Assembly (NCBI RefSeq): GCF_028369105.1
Contig: NZ_JAQNDO010000001.1
Coordinates: 3,651,001-3,715,000 of the forward strand
Origin: Polyangium mundeleinium
GTDB taxonomy: Bacteria; Myxococcota_A; Polyangia; Polyangiales; Polyangiaceae
DNA: 64,000 bases
Direction: 5' to 3'
The notes beneath the pieces were generated by a model that was not told the DNA's origin, did no database searches, and saw nothing but the letters and a program-made list of their open reading frames with translations. The stretch's first letter is position 1. The number at the start of each line of letters is the position of its first letter. This document shows positions 21,120 to 29,418 of the stretch, piece by piece. The position numbers and the translations under genes were made by a program.

Positions 21120-23555
21120 TTGATTCGCAAGAAGCTCCTTCGGGGTTTGGGTGTGGCTACGGTGATCCTTGCCGCGGCGGCATGCCAAGGTACGGACGCG
21201 GGGGTGGACGATGTGCGCGACAGGCACAGTTCGGACATCCCAGCGCATCTGGCAGCGCTGCCGGCTGCGGAGGTGGTGCAGCTCGACGACGACGCGATCC
21301 CGCGGTTCGTCATAGGGAACCTCGGCCTCCTCGCGACGGCGGATCCCGTTGAAAAGACCGATTTCGGCGCGGTTCTCTCGGACATCGCCCCGGTGTTCCG
21401 CGCGGACGCGAGCGAGCTCTCGCTCCGGCGTGCCCGAACCGACGAGGAGGGGGACCAACACGTCCGCTTCTCGCAGACCAAGAACGGCTTGCCCGTCCTC
21501 GGCGCGGAGCTCGTGCTTCATGTGCGGGACGGGGTGATCATCGCGGCAAACGGCGGCGCGCGGAGCGACCTACCGGCGGACGAGGTGCCCACCATCGAGC
21601 TCTCGGACGCGCTCGGCGCGGCCCGTGACGGTACCGAGGCGGCGGACGTCTTCGTGGGCAGCGAGGCGCCGCTCGCCTATTACGCTGCCGGAAAGCGGCT
21701 CGCGCTCGTGTATCAAGTCGACGTCCGCGGCCGGCTCGAGGACGGCACCCCGCTGCGGGACACCGTGCTCGTGGACGCGGCGGATGGCTCGATCGCGCTC
21801 CGGATACCGCACATCCACACCGCCAAGAACCGGCAGGTGTATTCGGCCGGCAATTTACCCGACTTCCCGGGGTTCCCCGTCCTCCCGGGCACGCTGGTGC
21901 GGAGCGAGGGGCAGGCAGCGAGCAGTGATACCACCGTCAACGTCCACTATGACTGGCTCGGCAAGACGTACGACTGTTACAAGAACCTGTTCGGCCGCGA
22001 CTCCTACAACAACGCCGGCGCTGCGCTCGTCAGCTCCGTTCATTACGGCATCGACTACGTCAACGCGTACTGGGACGGGACGCAAATGGTGTTCGGCGAC
22101 GGGGACGGCGTGACCTCCTCGAGCCTGGCTCACTCCATGGATGTGACGGCCCACGAGTTCACCCACGCTGTCACCGGCAGCGAGTCGAACCTCACCTCCT
22201 CGGGCGAGTCCGGCGGCCTGAACGAGGCGATGAGCGACATCTTCGGCGCGGTCTGCGAGTGGTACCGCGATGGCCAGGTCGTGAGCGGAAAGACGTGGAT
22301 CGTGGGCGATGAGGTATGGACGCCGGCGATTCCGGGCGACGGCCTGCGCTACATGGCGAACCCTGCCCAGGACGGCGAATCCCTCGATTTCTACAACGCG
22401 AGCGCCGGCTCCGCCGACGTCCAGCTCAGCTCGGGCATCGCCAATCTGGCGTTTTACCTCCTCTCGCAGGGCGGCACCCACCCGCAGGGCAAGTCTTCCG
22501 TCAACGTGACCGGCATCGGCATCCTCAAGGCCGCCCGCGTCTTCTACAAGGCGAACGTCGACATCCTGACCTCGAGCTCGAGCTTCCTCGACGCCAAGAA
22601 CGCGACGGTGCAGGCGGCGACGCAGCTCGGGTTCACCCAGGCGGAGATCGACGCGGTCACCAAGGCCTGGGATGCCGTCGGCGTCGTCCCGCCGCCGCCG
22701 CCCCCGGCCACCCTGCTCCAGAACAATGTGCCGCTGACCAACCAGAGCGGGGGCCTCGAAGGCTTCAAGTATTACACGCTCGATGTCCCCGCGGGCGCCA
22801 CCAATTTGGTCTTCAAGACCAGCGGCGGCACCGGCGGCCTCCTCATGGACGTCCAGCTCGGCTGGCCTTCGTTGGGCCAGGCTTGCGTGCCGACCGGCAG
22901 CGGAACCTCGCTGACCTGCGCCGTTTCCAACGCCCAGGCGGGGACCTATTACGTGGCGCTCTTCGGCTTCCCCCCCTATTCGGGCGTCACCCTGAAGGGC
23001 TCGTTCACCGCGCCGGCGGCCACCACCGCCGACCTCGTGATCAACGAGATCGACTATGACACCGTCGGCACCGATGGCGCCGAATACGTCGAGATCTACA
23101 ACCCGGCCGGCGGCGCCGTCAGCCTCTCCGGGTGCTCGCTGGTCCTCGTCAACGGCGCGAACGGCGCCGCCTATAGCACGTTCGATCTGAGCCCGGCCGG
23201 CTCCCTCGCCGCCGGGCAATACCTCGTGGTCGGGTCGAGCGCGGTGACGGTGCCCGCCAGCGCGAAGAAGATCAATTTCGCGACGTCGGCGAACGTCATT
23301 CAGAACGATACGGAGGGCGTGGCACTGGTGTGCGGCTCGAGCGTCGTCGACAAGCTCTCCTACGAGGGCAACGTTACCGCAGCGATCCTTCCGGGCGTGG
23401 GCACCGTGAGCCTGGTGGAGGGGACGGCGTTCGCCACCGCGGATAGCAACACCGTGACCCGCTCGCTTTGCCGCTTGCCGAACGGCGCCGATACGGACAA
23501 CGCCTCGGTCGACTGGGGCACCTGTTCGAGCCTCACCCCGGGCGCTCCCAACTGA
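21120..23555 (+). CDS. M4-family (thermolysin-like) metalloprotease lipoprotein with PPC and lamin-tail domains
   Basis: An 811-residue secreted protease. A lipoprotein signal (VATVILAAAAC, Cys22) leads into a propeptide (FTP/PepSY-like, residues 60-220). The catalytic domain follows, with zinc site HEFTH (345-349) and the third ligand Glu369 in GGLNEAMSDIFG. A Pro-rich hinge (near residue 522) leads to a prepeptidase C-terminal domain (GLEGFKYYTLDVPAG) and a lamin-tail domain (DLVINEIDYDTVGTDGAEYV). The TTG start at 21120 is chosen because AAGGAGA lies 6 bases upstream and the signal peptide begins there; an ATG at 21051 would mask it. The role is probably predatory or nutritional proteolysis. 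Confidence 0.93.
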   Translation: MIRKKLLRGLGVATVILAAAACQGTDAGVDDVRDRHSSDIPAHLAALPAAEVVQLDDDAIPRFVIGNLGLLATADPVEKTDFGAVLSDIAPVFRADASELSLRRARTDEEGDQHVRFSQTKNGLPVLGAELVLHVRDGVIIAANGGARSDLPADEVPTIELSDALGAARDGTEAADVFVGSEAPLAYYAAGKRLALVYQVDVRGRLEDGTPLRDTVLVDAADGSIALRIPHIHTAKNRQVYSAGNLPDFPGFPVLPGTLVRSEGQAASSDTTVNVHYDWLGKTYDCYKNLFGRDSYNNAGAALVSSVHYGIDYVNAYWDGTQMVFGDGDGVTSSSLAHSMDVTAHEFTHAVTGSESNLTSSGESGGLNEAMSDIFGAVCEWYRDGQVVSGKTWIVGDEVWTPAIPGDGLRYMANPAQDGESLDFYNASAGSADVQLSSGIANLAFYLLSQGGTHPQGKSSVNVTGIGILKAARVFYKANVDILTSSSSFLDAKNATVQAATQLGFTQAEIDAVTKAWDAVGVVPPPPPPATLLQNNVPLTNQSGGLEGFKYYTLDVPAGATNLVFKTSGGTGGLLMDVQLGWPSLGQACVPTGSGTSLTCAVSNAQAGTYYVALFGFPPYSGVTLKGSFTAPAATTADLVINEIDYDTVGTDGAEYVEIYNPAGGAVSLSGCSLVLVNGANGAAYSTFDLSPAGSLAAGQYLVVGSSAVTVPASAKKINFATSANVIQNDTEGVALVCGSSVVDKLSYEGNVTAAILPGVGTVSLVEGTAFATADSNTVTRSLCRLPNGADTDNASVDWGTCSSLTPGAPN

Positions 23556-23583
23556 ACAGGTGGCGAGGCGGTTCGGGGGGTGA

Positions 23584-23628
23584 TGCTGGGCCTGCCTGGA
23601 AGGCATGGATCCCTCCGCAGGCCCGGCA
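23584..23628. terminator. Hairpin downstream of the protease gene
   Basis: 12-bp stem TGCTGGGCCTGC / GCAGGCCCGGCA with one wobble pair and a 21-nt loop, 28 bp after the protease stop. No T-run follows; a factor-dependent terminator is possible. Confidence 0.4.
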
Positions 23629-23717
23629 GTCGGTCACGGCGGTTTTGCGAGCGAGGCGGGGACGCGCGTGTACGACGTCACCCCGACACCACTTCCTCCG
23701 TCGTGCTGCTCGCTCGA

Positions 23718-23855
23718 CCCGCCGTCGCGGAACAGCGCCCCGCCCTTGCGGAACAGCGCCCCGCCGTCGCGGAACAGCGCCCCGCCGTCGCGGAACAGCG
23801 CCCCGCCGTTGTGGAACAGCGCCCCGCCGTCGCGGAACGCCGCCCCGCCCTTGCG
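23718..23855. repeat. 21-bp tandem repeat A, about 6.5 copies
   Basis: Units begin CCCGCCGTCG and end CGGAACAGCGC, at 23718, 23739, 23760, 23781, 23802, 23823 and a partial at 23844. It abuts a second, different 21-bp array directly. Both strands stay open because the period is a multiple of three, which creates spurious reading frames. Confidence 0.9.
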
Positions 23856-24086
23856 GCGAGCGTCGTTGTCCTTGGCGCGAGCGTCGTTGTCCTTGACGCG
23901 AGCGTCGTTGTCCTTGACGCGAGCGTCGTTGTCCTTGGCGCGAGCGTCGTTGTCCTTGGCGCGAGCGTCGTTGTCCTTGGCGCGAGCGTCGTTGTCCTTG
24001 GCGCGAGCGTCGTTGTCCTTGGCGCGAGCGTCGTTGTCCTTGGCGCGAGCGTCGTTGTCCTTGGCGCGAGCGTCGTTGTCCTTGGC
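23856..24086. repeat. 21-bp tandem repeat B, eleven copies (left part)
   Basis: Eleven 21-bp units beginning GCGAGCGTCG and ending TTGTCCTTGGC (first at 23856, last at 24066), nearly identical. The array stops exactly at the left end of the mobile element. Two more units of the same repeat lie on its far side at 29924-29965, so this was originally one array. Confidence 0.95.
24081..24086. other. Target-site duplication CTTGGC, left copy
   Basis: CTTGGC immediately outside the left terminal inverted repeat; an identical CTTGGC at 29918-29923 flanks the right end. Because the target is itself repetitive, a match of 6-7 bp by repeat phase alone cannot be excluded. Confidence 0.6.
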
Positions 24087-24099
24087 GGGTCCTGATCAA
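24087..24099. repeat. Left terminal inverted repeat
   Basis: GGGTCCTGATCAA, 13 bp, pairing with the inverted copy at 29905-29917 at 11 positions. TTGATCA recurs 2 bp further in. Confidence 0.7.
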
Positions 24100-24138
24100 A
24101 CTTGATCAGCCAGTTCGTCCGGCCGAACGGAGGCGACC

Positions 24139-24372
24139 ATGAGCGATGACCGTCTCACGGTCACGGACTACTCGGATGTCCGTGCTGCAAGCCGCGAAGC
24201 CTCGACCGCGCTCGCCCGGAGCGAGAAAGCCGCGGAGCGGCTGTTGAGCGGCGAGCCGTGGACCGCGGCGGCCCTACACGAAGCACTCGTCGCGTTCCAG
24301 GAGACGTGCGCGGCGCTGGAGGCGGTCGGGCGTCACGTCGCCGATCTCCCGTCCTCTCCCGTCAAAAACTAG
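24139..24372 (+). CDS. Small unknown protein
   Basis: A 77-residue helical protein (DVRAASREASTALARSEKAA; LHEALVAFQETCAALEAVG) with no recognised family. GGAGG lies 5 bases before the ATG, supporting translation. It is the first gene inside the left end of the mobile element; a dyad GTTCG-N6-CGAAC at 24113-24128 lies just upstream and may be its operator. Confidence 0.6.
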   Translation: MSDDRLTVTDYSDVRAASREASTALARSEKAAERLLSGEPWTAAALHEALVAFQETCAALEAVGRHVADLPSSPVKN

Positions 24373-24409
24373 GCCCACCGCGGGGCGGCGCTGCACGCTC
24401 GTGGGCAAC

Positions 24410-24802
24410 ATGACACCGATCGAACGTCTGCTGTCTGAGCTCATCGACGACGAAGAACACCGCGCCACCTACCACGACATCTCGACGCCAATGATGCGGC
24501 TGGTGGCCCTGTTGCATGACTCCAAGCCGCTGAACGAAGCCATCGGCTCTGGCGACGCGCAACGGATCGCGGCTGCCAAAGAGCCGTTCGAGGCGATCGT
24601 GACGGAATTGAGGGCCATCACGGCCGAGCTGGCGCCAAGCCTTGAGCGCGCAATGGCCGAACGCGGATGGCCCGAGGCGCAGCGCGTCGATCTGCGTCAG
24701 TTCGTGGCGAAGACGCTGGACTTCTACACCCAGTTCATCGGGCGCCTGAACAACCCAGCCCAACTGTTCGATTCGATCGGCAAGCCGATCGGCGACGCCT
24801 GA
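24410..24802 (+). CDS. Small unknown helical protein
   Basis: A 130-residue protein, predicted all-helical (ERLLSELIDDEEHRATYHD; FVAKTLDFYTQFIGRLNNPA), with no recognised domain. The ATG at 24410 is used; a GTG 9 bp upstream (24401) is an alternative, and neither has a strong ribosome binding site. It follows the preceding small gene by 37 bp on the same strand, so the two may be a unit. It could be involved in element maintenance, but nothing in the sequence shows it. Confidence 0.6.
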   Translation: MTPIERLLSELIDDEEHRATYHDISTPMMRLVALLHDSKPLNEAIGSGDAQRIAAAKEPFEAIVTELRAITAELAPSLERAMAERGWPEAQRVDLRQFVAKTLDFYTQFIGRLNNPAQLFDSIGKPIGDA

Positions 24803-24894
24803 ACGCGTGGCGCGGACCGAGCTTGTCCGCCCTCGCGTTGGCACGGTTGACCTCTGGATCGGCGCCCCGATCTCCGCGGGCAAACGGTCCTACC

Positions 24895-24913
24895 TCGGAC
24901 ATTACGTGTCCGA
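24895..24913. promoter_or_regulatory. Inverted repeat upstream of the transposase
   Basis: Perfect 7-bp arms TCGGACA / TGTCCGA with a 5-nt spacer, 140 bp before the transposase start. It could be an operator or an internal hairpin; no U-tract. Confidence 0.4.
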
Positions 24914-25053
24914 TGCCATTGCTGAATAACCACGAAAACCCGACGATTCGTGATAGATTCATCCCATCGAGTGAGCCGCTGAAACGGTCGAGTCGACGAC
25001 GCGCATGGGGCGCGACGCGGCGCCCGTGGCGGTGCTCGTCGGGGTGCCGCGTC

Positions 25054-26187
25054 GTGGCGAACGTCCTGCCCATCGAGAAGCGCGTCGACGTGGTGCGCCA
25101 CCTCGTAGAGGGCGCGAGCGTGCGCTCGACGTCGCGGCTCACGGACGTCTCGCTTCCGACGGTGCTCTCGACCCTGCTCCGCATGGGCGACGGCTGCGAC
25201 CACCTGCACAACCTGCTCGTGAGGGACCTGGACATCCGCGAGATCGAACTGGATGAGATCTGGTCCTACGTGCAGAAGAAGCAGGCCCGCGTGACCGCCG
25301 AGGATCCGGCGGAGTTCGGCGACGCGTACGCCTACCTCGCCATGTCGCGCACGAAGAAGCTCATGATCGCCTACCGCGTGGGGAAGCGCGACGAGGCGAA
25401 CACGCGGGCGTTCGTCGCCGATCTCCGGGCCCGGCTCGTGACGATCCCCGAGATCTCCACGGACGGCTGGCAGAGCTACCCCGTCGCCGTGGGGCAGAGC
25501 TTCGGCGGCGCGGTCGACCACGCCGTGATCCAGAAGGACTACTCGAAGAAGGGGCGGCGCGAGGGACCGGCGGACCACCGCTACGAGCCGCCCCGGGACC
25601 CGTTCATCACGAAGAAGACCGCGCACGGCGCGCCGAACCTCGACCGCGCGAGCACGTCTCACGTGGAGCGCGCGAACCTCACAGTCCGAATGCACGTCCG
25701 CCGCTTCACGCGGCTCTGCAACGGCTTCTCGAAGAAGATCGAGAATCACCGCGCGGCCGTCTCGCTCCACGTCGCCTGGTACAACTTCTGCCGCGTGCAC
25801 GAGTCCCTTCGGGTGACGCCGGCCATGGAGGCGGGCATCACGGATCACGTGTGGTCCGTGCAGGAGCTTGTCGAGCGTGCCCTCGCTGCGGAGCCGTGCG
25901 CACCCCCGGAGCCGAAGAAACTCGCGCCGCCAGCGTCCGCCCCGGGCGAGAAGCCCAGCGCGGCGCGGGAGCTGCCGAACGGCAAGGGGTGGCTCCGCGC
26001 CCTGCCCGGCGGGAAGGGCAAGCCGAGCGACGCCCCGCGGGCTCCTACGCCGCCGCCACCCGCGCCCCCGGCAAGGGTTGGGACGGGGGAGGCTCCGCGC
26101 GAGCCGCTACCGCCCCCGGGGACGCAGCTTGACCTCTTCGCGTGGCGGCCGCGGCCACGTCAACTCGGCTTATTCGATCCACCCTGA
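25054..26187 (+). CDS. IS1-family-like DDE transposase with Pro-rich tail
   Basis: A 377-residue transposase. The N-terminal HTH (residues 18-45, VRSTSRLTDVSLPTVLSTLL) precedes an IS1-type catalytic core with Asp68 (IELDEIWSYV), Asp137 (STDGWQSY) and Glu205 (TSHVERANLTVRMHVRRFTR), i.e. a complete DDE triad. The last 100 residues are a Pro/Ala-rich extension ending QLDLFAW and QLGLFDPP, longer than usual IS1 transposases. A GTG start at 25054 gives the expected N-terminus. It is the only transposase in the element and the likely source of its mobility. The 3' end overlaps the XRE gene convergently by 28 bp. Confidence 0.88.
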   Translation: MANVLPIEKRVDVVRHLVEGASVRSTSRLTDVSLPTVLSTLLRMGDGCDHLHNLLVRDLDIREIELDEIWSYVQKKQARVTAEDPAEFGDAYAYLAMSRTKKLMIAYRVGKRDEANTRAFVADLRARLVTIPEISTDGWQSYPVAVGQSFGGAVDHAVIQKDYSKKGRREGPADHRYEPPRDPFITKKTAHGAPNLDRASTSHVERANLTVRMHVRRFTRLCNGFSKKIENHRAAVSLHVAWYNFCRVHESLRVTPAMEAGITDHVWSVQELVERALAAEPCAPPEPKKLAPPASAPGEKPSAARELPNGKGWLRALPGGKGKPSDAPRAPTPPPPAPPARVGTGEAPREPLPPPGTQLDLFAWRPRPRQLGLFDPP

Positions 26188-26465
26188 GAGCGCGTCGTCT
26201 TCCGCGGTCGCCCGGGCTTGGCCTCGGGCAGCCTCGCTTTCCGGAAGAGCACCCCGGGGGCCACGGCGAGCGCGTCCGCGAGCGCCACAACCACAGCAAC
26301 GCCGACGTTCGTCTGGCCGCGCTCGACTCGCTGTAGGAAGCGCAGGTCAAGCTCTGCGGCTTCGGCGAGTTGCTCTTGGGTGAGTCCGCGCGAGAGTCGC
26401 AAACGGCGCACGTTCGCCCCGATGTAGCCGAGAACCTCGACGACGCGGGCGGAACGGTCCGTCAC
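26160..26465 (-). CDS. XRE-family HTH regulator
   Basis: A 101-residue DNA-binding protein with a Cro/CI-type HTH at residues 15-72 (RLRLSRGLTQEQLAEAAEL, then FLQRVERGQTNVG) and a basic C-terminal tail (KPGRPRKTTRSQGGSNKPS). It is convergent with and overlaps the transposase 3' end, and divergent from the membrane-protein gene 113 bp away. It probably regulates genes of the element. Confidence 0.88.
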   Translation of the reverse strand: MTDRSARVVEVLGYIGANVRRLRLSRGLTQEQLAEAAELDLRFLQRVERGQTNVGVAVVVALADALAVAPGVLFRKARLPEAKPGRPRKTTRSQGGSNKPS

Positions 26466-26577
26466 CCTCGCGGGTCTACGCCTTCGTCCTCGGCGGAATA
26501 ACGGTCGATAGACCGTGTTTCGTTGACCTCGACGAACCCTCGGCTCTACCGTGATCGCTTCGCGAGGAGGGTCAGCC

Positions 26578-27330
26578 GTGAACGCGCAGCATCAACCGGG
26601 GCAGCAACCCGTGCAGGGGCAACCGCCGATCGTGCGGGTGACCGCGCCCGAACCGAAGGTTCCTACCTGGCTCGCCGCCGCCATCGTGACGAGCCTCGCC
26701 GGCGTCGCGGTTGTTGTCGTCGTGCGCCTCCTTCGCGAGGAGAAGCCAAAAGGGACGCCGATCGCGGTGACAACACCGCCGAAGCCAGGGACGTCGTGGT
26801 ACACGGAGCCGCGCAAGCTGCCCGACATCGACCCCGAAGGGGACATGATGCGGGCGCTCATGGCCGAACCTACCTTCATTCGAGCCGTGCAGCGAACGCG
26901 TCCGCTGATGGCCGATCGAATGAACACGCCAAGCGAAGGCGCAACGCTGCTCGCCCTTTGGGCGCTTGCTCATCCACCCACGTGGGCGGACGTCGCCCCG
27001 GCACGCGACGAGACGAGCGTCGGCATGGTGCGCAAAGACTCCGACGGGGAGCGGGGGAAACGCTTGTGCGCGCCGGGGCAGATCATTCGGATCAAGGTCG
27101 AGCGCCTTCAGTGGGGCGCCGTGGCATCCGGCTCGCTCCTGACGGACGGCGAGACCTTGATCCACTTCTTCGCGCTGCGGGACACGGGGGCGCTCGTCGA
27201 GGATGGCAGGACGCGCTTCTGCGGCGTGGTGACCGGAAACCTCACGTTCTCGAACGAGCACGGGACGGCGGAGGGGATTCAGATGGTCGGGATGTTCGAC
27301 CTACCGGCGAACCGGGCGGCGCCGAAGTAA
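26578..27330 (+). CDS. Unknown protein with one transmembrane segment
   Basis: A 250-residue protein. A short Gln/Pro-rich N-terminus precedes a membrane helix (residues 34-54, AAAIVTSLAGVAVVVVVRLL); then a soluble domain of unknown family (LCAPGQIIRIKVERLQWGA; LLTDGETLIHFFALRDTGA; RTRFCGVVTGNLTFSNEHG) probably lies outside the cytoplasm. A GTG start at 26578 is chosen because GAGGAGG is 7 bases upstream. It lies in the element, divergent from the XRE gene. Confidence 0.7.
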   Translation: MNAQHQPGQQPVQGQPPIVRVTAPEPKVPTWLAAAIVTSLAGVAVVVVVRLLREEKPKGTPIAVTTPPKPGTSWYTEPRKLPDIDPEGDMMRALMAEPTFIRAVQRTRPLMADRMNTPSEGATLLALWALAHPPTWADVAPARDETSVGMVRKDSDGERGKRLCAPGQIIRIKVERLQWGAVASGSLLTDGETLIHFFALRDTGALVEDGRTRFCGVVTGNLTFSNEHGTAEGIQMVGMFDLPANRAAPK

Positions 27331-27400
27331 CTGCGCAGCACGCGCACGAACACACGGCAATTATCGCTGTTCCCAGACAGGTAGATGGCCCAATTCGTGC

Positions 27401-27637
27401 ATGCGCGATATCGGCATGGCGCACGTCCCCACATACGATATCAATAGCCCGTTTGCGTCCGGTGCTCCTCTTATCGAGAGGAATCTGTCCACTATCCTAG
27501 TCGGCAGATATGTTTTGCGTTGGCTCCCGGGCACGCGCAGCCAAAGGCTACAAGCGACGGTGGACGAGGTGCTGATATGCGAATATAAGCGCAACAGTGT
27601 CCACCTGGCAGTTATCGATTACCTTGGGGGGTGGTAG
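27401..27637 (+). CDS. Doubtful small reading frame in a lower-GC patch
   Basis: A 78-residue frame (DINSPFASGAPLIERNLSTI; VGRYVLRWLPGTRSQRLQA) in a region of visibly lower GC than the surroundings. No ribosome binding site is evident, and the reverse strand is also open over part of it. It overlaps the convergent gene at 27612 by 26 bp. Listed only because the 280 bp between 27331 and 27611 hold nothing better. Confidence 0.2.
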   Translation: MRDIGMAHVPTYDINSPFASGAPLIERNLSTILVGRYVLRWLPGTRSQRLQATVDEVLICEYKRNSVHLAVIDYLGGW

Positions 27638-28064
27638 GTGGCCGTTGGCCGGCGCCCATGAACGATAAGGCCTTGTTTATCGTGTCGCGCACTGTCTCCG
27701 CATCAAACGGACGCGACCCATCAATGACGGATCGTAGGACGATCCAGTGGGCTGCGGTGGTTACATCGGTGCGGGTGAACCCGTAAAGTACCCGTGGGCT
27801 GCCCGGGCTACCGCCGGCAACCATGAAACCGATTTCGCCGATCTCTTTCTTCGCAGGGTGACGCCACTGCATCACGATAACGTACGAGTGCACGTCTGGG
27901 ATGCCAGTAAAGCGTGCGTACTCTGACGCTTCCCATCTAAATGATACGGTGTAGTCGTATTCAATTAGAATTGGCAACACGTCGCGATGCGTGTTTTTTA
28001 CGACATCATCGACCAGCGACATGATGTCCGCTTGAAGGCCCGTCCCGTCCGTCATTGCGCACAA
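27612..28064 (-). CDS. Unknown protein, atypical base composition
   Basis: A 150-residue alpha/beta protein with no family recognised (LPILIEYDYTVSFRWEASEY; HSYVIVMQWRHPAKKEIGEI; TAAHWIVLRSVIDGSRPFDA). An alternative ATG three codons in (28055) gives MTDGTGLQADIMSLVDDV. Codon use includes many A/T-ending codons (for example the Asn, Ile and Tyr codons), unlike the rest of the window, suggesting recent acquisition. It lies inside the mobile element. Confidence 0.65.
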   Translation of the reverse strand: MCAMTDGTGLQADIMSLVDDVVKNTHRDVLPILIEYDYTVSFRWEASEYARFTGIPDVHSYVIVMQWRHPAKKEIGEIGFMVAGGSPGSPRVLYGFTRTDVTTAAHWIVLRSVIDGSRPFDAETVRDTINKALSFMGAGQRPPTTPQGNR

Positions 28065-28232
28065 CTACATAACGTGTGCGGTATGCAGCAATCCGGAGCG
28101 TATGCGCCGGGGGCGAGCGTGCACGCGTGACGGGCTTTCAGATGTGCAATGCGCCGTGAAAGGTGCCTTGGGCGGGTCGGTCCTGGACGGGAGAGCAGGC
28201 GGGCGCCACCGGAGTAGGCAGCGCTCGCGCGT

Positions 28233-28829
28233 TCAGCGCTTGGCCTTGCGCTGCTTCCACCCCGGGCGTGGAGCCTGCTTCGGAGCGGGAGCCGTACTGA
28301 CCGTGCGGAGGGCGGCGCGGAGCTTCTGGACGTGGGCGTAATGCGCCGTGAGGCCATGTCCCATGGCCCGCGCCGCCTCCGGGCCGATGATCCCACGCGC
28401 GGCGAGGAGCACGATGTAGGCGAGCTTCGGGCGGGACTTCATGACCCACGCGAGCAGATCCCGCGCCTCGATCTCGGACATCGGATCCGGCGTCACGAGG
28501 TCGGGGGGCGACCGGATCGCGGACATGGGGATCTCGAACCGCATCGAGGCGCGCCGCATGAGGTTCGCGGCGTGATTCCACGCCGTCTGCCGCGCGAACC
28601 CGCGAAGGGCTTGCTCGGGTTTCAGGTTGTCGGCGCCGCGGACGCGTCCCTCGTGCAGGGCCTCCCACGTCGTGGCGATCGTCTCCTGTATGAGGTCTGG
28701 GATGTACAGCTCGTCCACGCCGATCTTTCGCAGGTAACGGGTCAGCGTCGGGCGAAGCCGAACCACCTCATCCGCGTCCGCCACGACGACCGGCGCGCCG
28801 CCGCCCGCGGGTCGATGGTACCGGCTCAC
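28233..28829 (-). CDS. Sigma-70-like (ECF-type) factor, divergent
   Basis: A 198-residue protein. Residues 25-95 resemble sigma region 2 (VRLRPTLTRYLRKIGVDELY; IPDLIQETIATTWEALHEGR; FARQTAWNHAANLMRR). Residues 118-172 take the place of region 4 but lack a clear HTH consensus (IEARDLLAWVMKSRPKLAYI; GIIGPEAARAMGHGLTAHY). The tail is basic (KQAPRPGWKQRKAKR). It could be a phage- or element-type sigma factor, or a related DNA-binding protein. The GTG start at 28829 overlaps the stop of the upstream gene (GTGA), making it the last gene of a four-gene coupled operon. Confidence 0.65.
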   Translation of the reverse strand: MSRYHRPAGGGAPVVVADADEVVRLRPTLTRYLRKIGVDELYIPDLIQETIATTWEALHEGRVRGADNLKPEQALRGFARQTAWNHAANLMRRASMRFEIPMSAIRSPPDLVTPDPMSEIEARDLLAWVMKSRPKLAYIVLLAARGIIGPEAARAMGHGLTAHYAHVQKLRAALRTVSTAPAPKQAPRPGWKQRKAKR

Positions 28830-29098
28830 GGCTCACCTCCGGGGACGAGCCCGAGGAGGGCGGCGAGATCCACGCCCACGACATCGGCGACGCGCCCGGC
28901 GAAGTGGACGGAGCACGCGATCTCGGCGCGGAGGAAGCCGAGGACGTAGAGGCGGGCGTACCCCAGGGACACCGCCACCTCGCTCGTCGTGAAGGAGCAC
29001 GCATAAGAGGCGAGCGCCTTGCGCACGCGGGCTTGCTGGTCGGCCGTGAGCGCGCCGGGAATGCTCGGCGGCTCGTGGTCCTGGTCGTGCTCGGTCAC
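28826..29098 (-). CDS. Small HTH-like protein 3 of coupled operon
   Basis: A 90-residue protein whose body (TTSEVAVSLGYARLYVLGFL, then GRVADVVGVDLAALLGLVPG) follows the layout of a degenerate XRE-type HTH: helix, short turn, recognition helix, then the closing helix pair. The GTG start at 29098 has GGAGGCG upstream and overlaps the preceding stop (GTGA). It is similar in plan to the two upstream gene products, implying paralogy by duplication. Confidence 0.65.
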   Translation of the reverse strand: MTEHDQDHEPPSIPGALTADQQARVRKALASYACSFTTSEVAVSLGYARLYVLGFLRAEIACSVHFAGRVADVVGVDLAALLGLVPGGEP

Positions 29099-29418
29099 GA
29101 GGCGCCTCCCTTCCGCTTGGGGGGCGTCACGAGGGAGAGCGCCGGGGCCTTGCGGGGCGGCGCCTTGCCCGCGAGGGCATCGTCGACGGAGAGACCGACG
29201 GCGCGCGCGATGCTCCGCGCGAGGGCGATGTTTCCGGGCTCCGACCCGTCGCAGAACGCGAGCACGAACGAGCGGCGGAAGCTCACGAGGTGAGCGACCT
29301 TCGTCCACGTGCCGTGCTCCCGATGCAGATGACGCAGGAGGGCGCGGAGGTTCGAGCGCTGGATCTCGATGAGGTCGGCCCCGCGGAGGGGCCGATCGCG
29401 GAAGCGGGACGCGGCCAT
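29095..29418 (-). CDS. Small HTH-like protein 2 of coupled operon
   Basis: A 107-residue protein (LRALLRHLHREHGTWTKVAH; VSFRRSFVLAFCDGSEPGNI; ARSIARAVGLSVDDALAGK) with an XRE-like helical order and a basic C-terminus (TPPKRKGGAS). The ATG at 29418 overlaps the upstream stop (ATGA), and its own stop overlaps the next start (GTGA). The short C-terminal ending RKGGAS is shared with the first gene of the operon, supporting common ancestry. Confidence 0.65.
   Translation of the reverse strand: MAASRFRDRPLRGADLIEIQRSNLRALLRHLHREHGTWTKVAHLVSFRRSFVLAFCDGSEPGNIALARSIARAVGLSVDDALAGKAPPRKAPALSLVTPPKRKGGAS

Noticed and set aside
23718..24086. CRISPR-like array
   Set aside because: The 21-bp units are contiguous with no spacers, and no cas genes are present; it is a minisatellite.
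23533..24105. Repeat-encoded reading frames on both strands across the 21-bp arrays
   Set aside because: They exist only because the period is a multiple of three; no ribosome binding sites and no homologous domain were seen.
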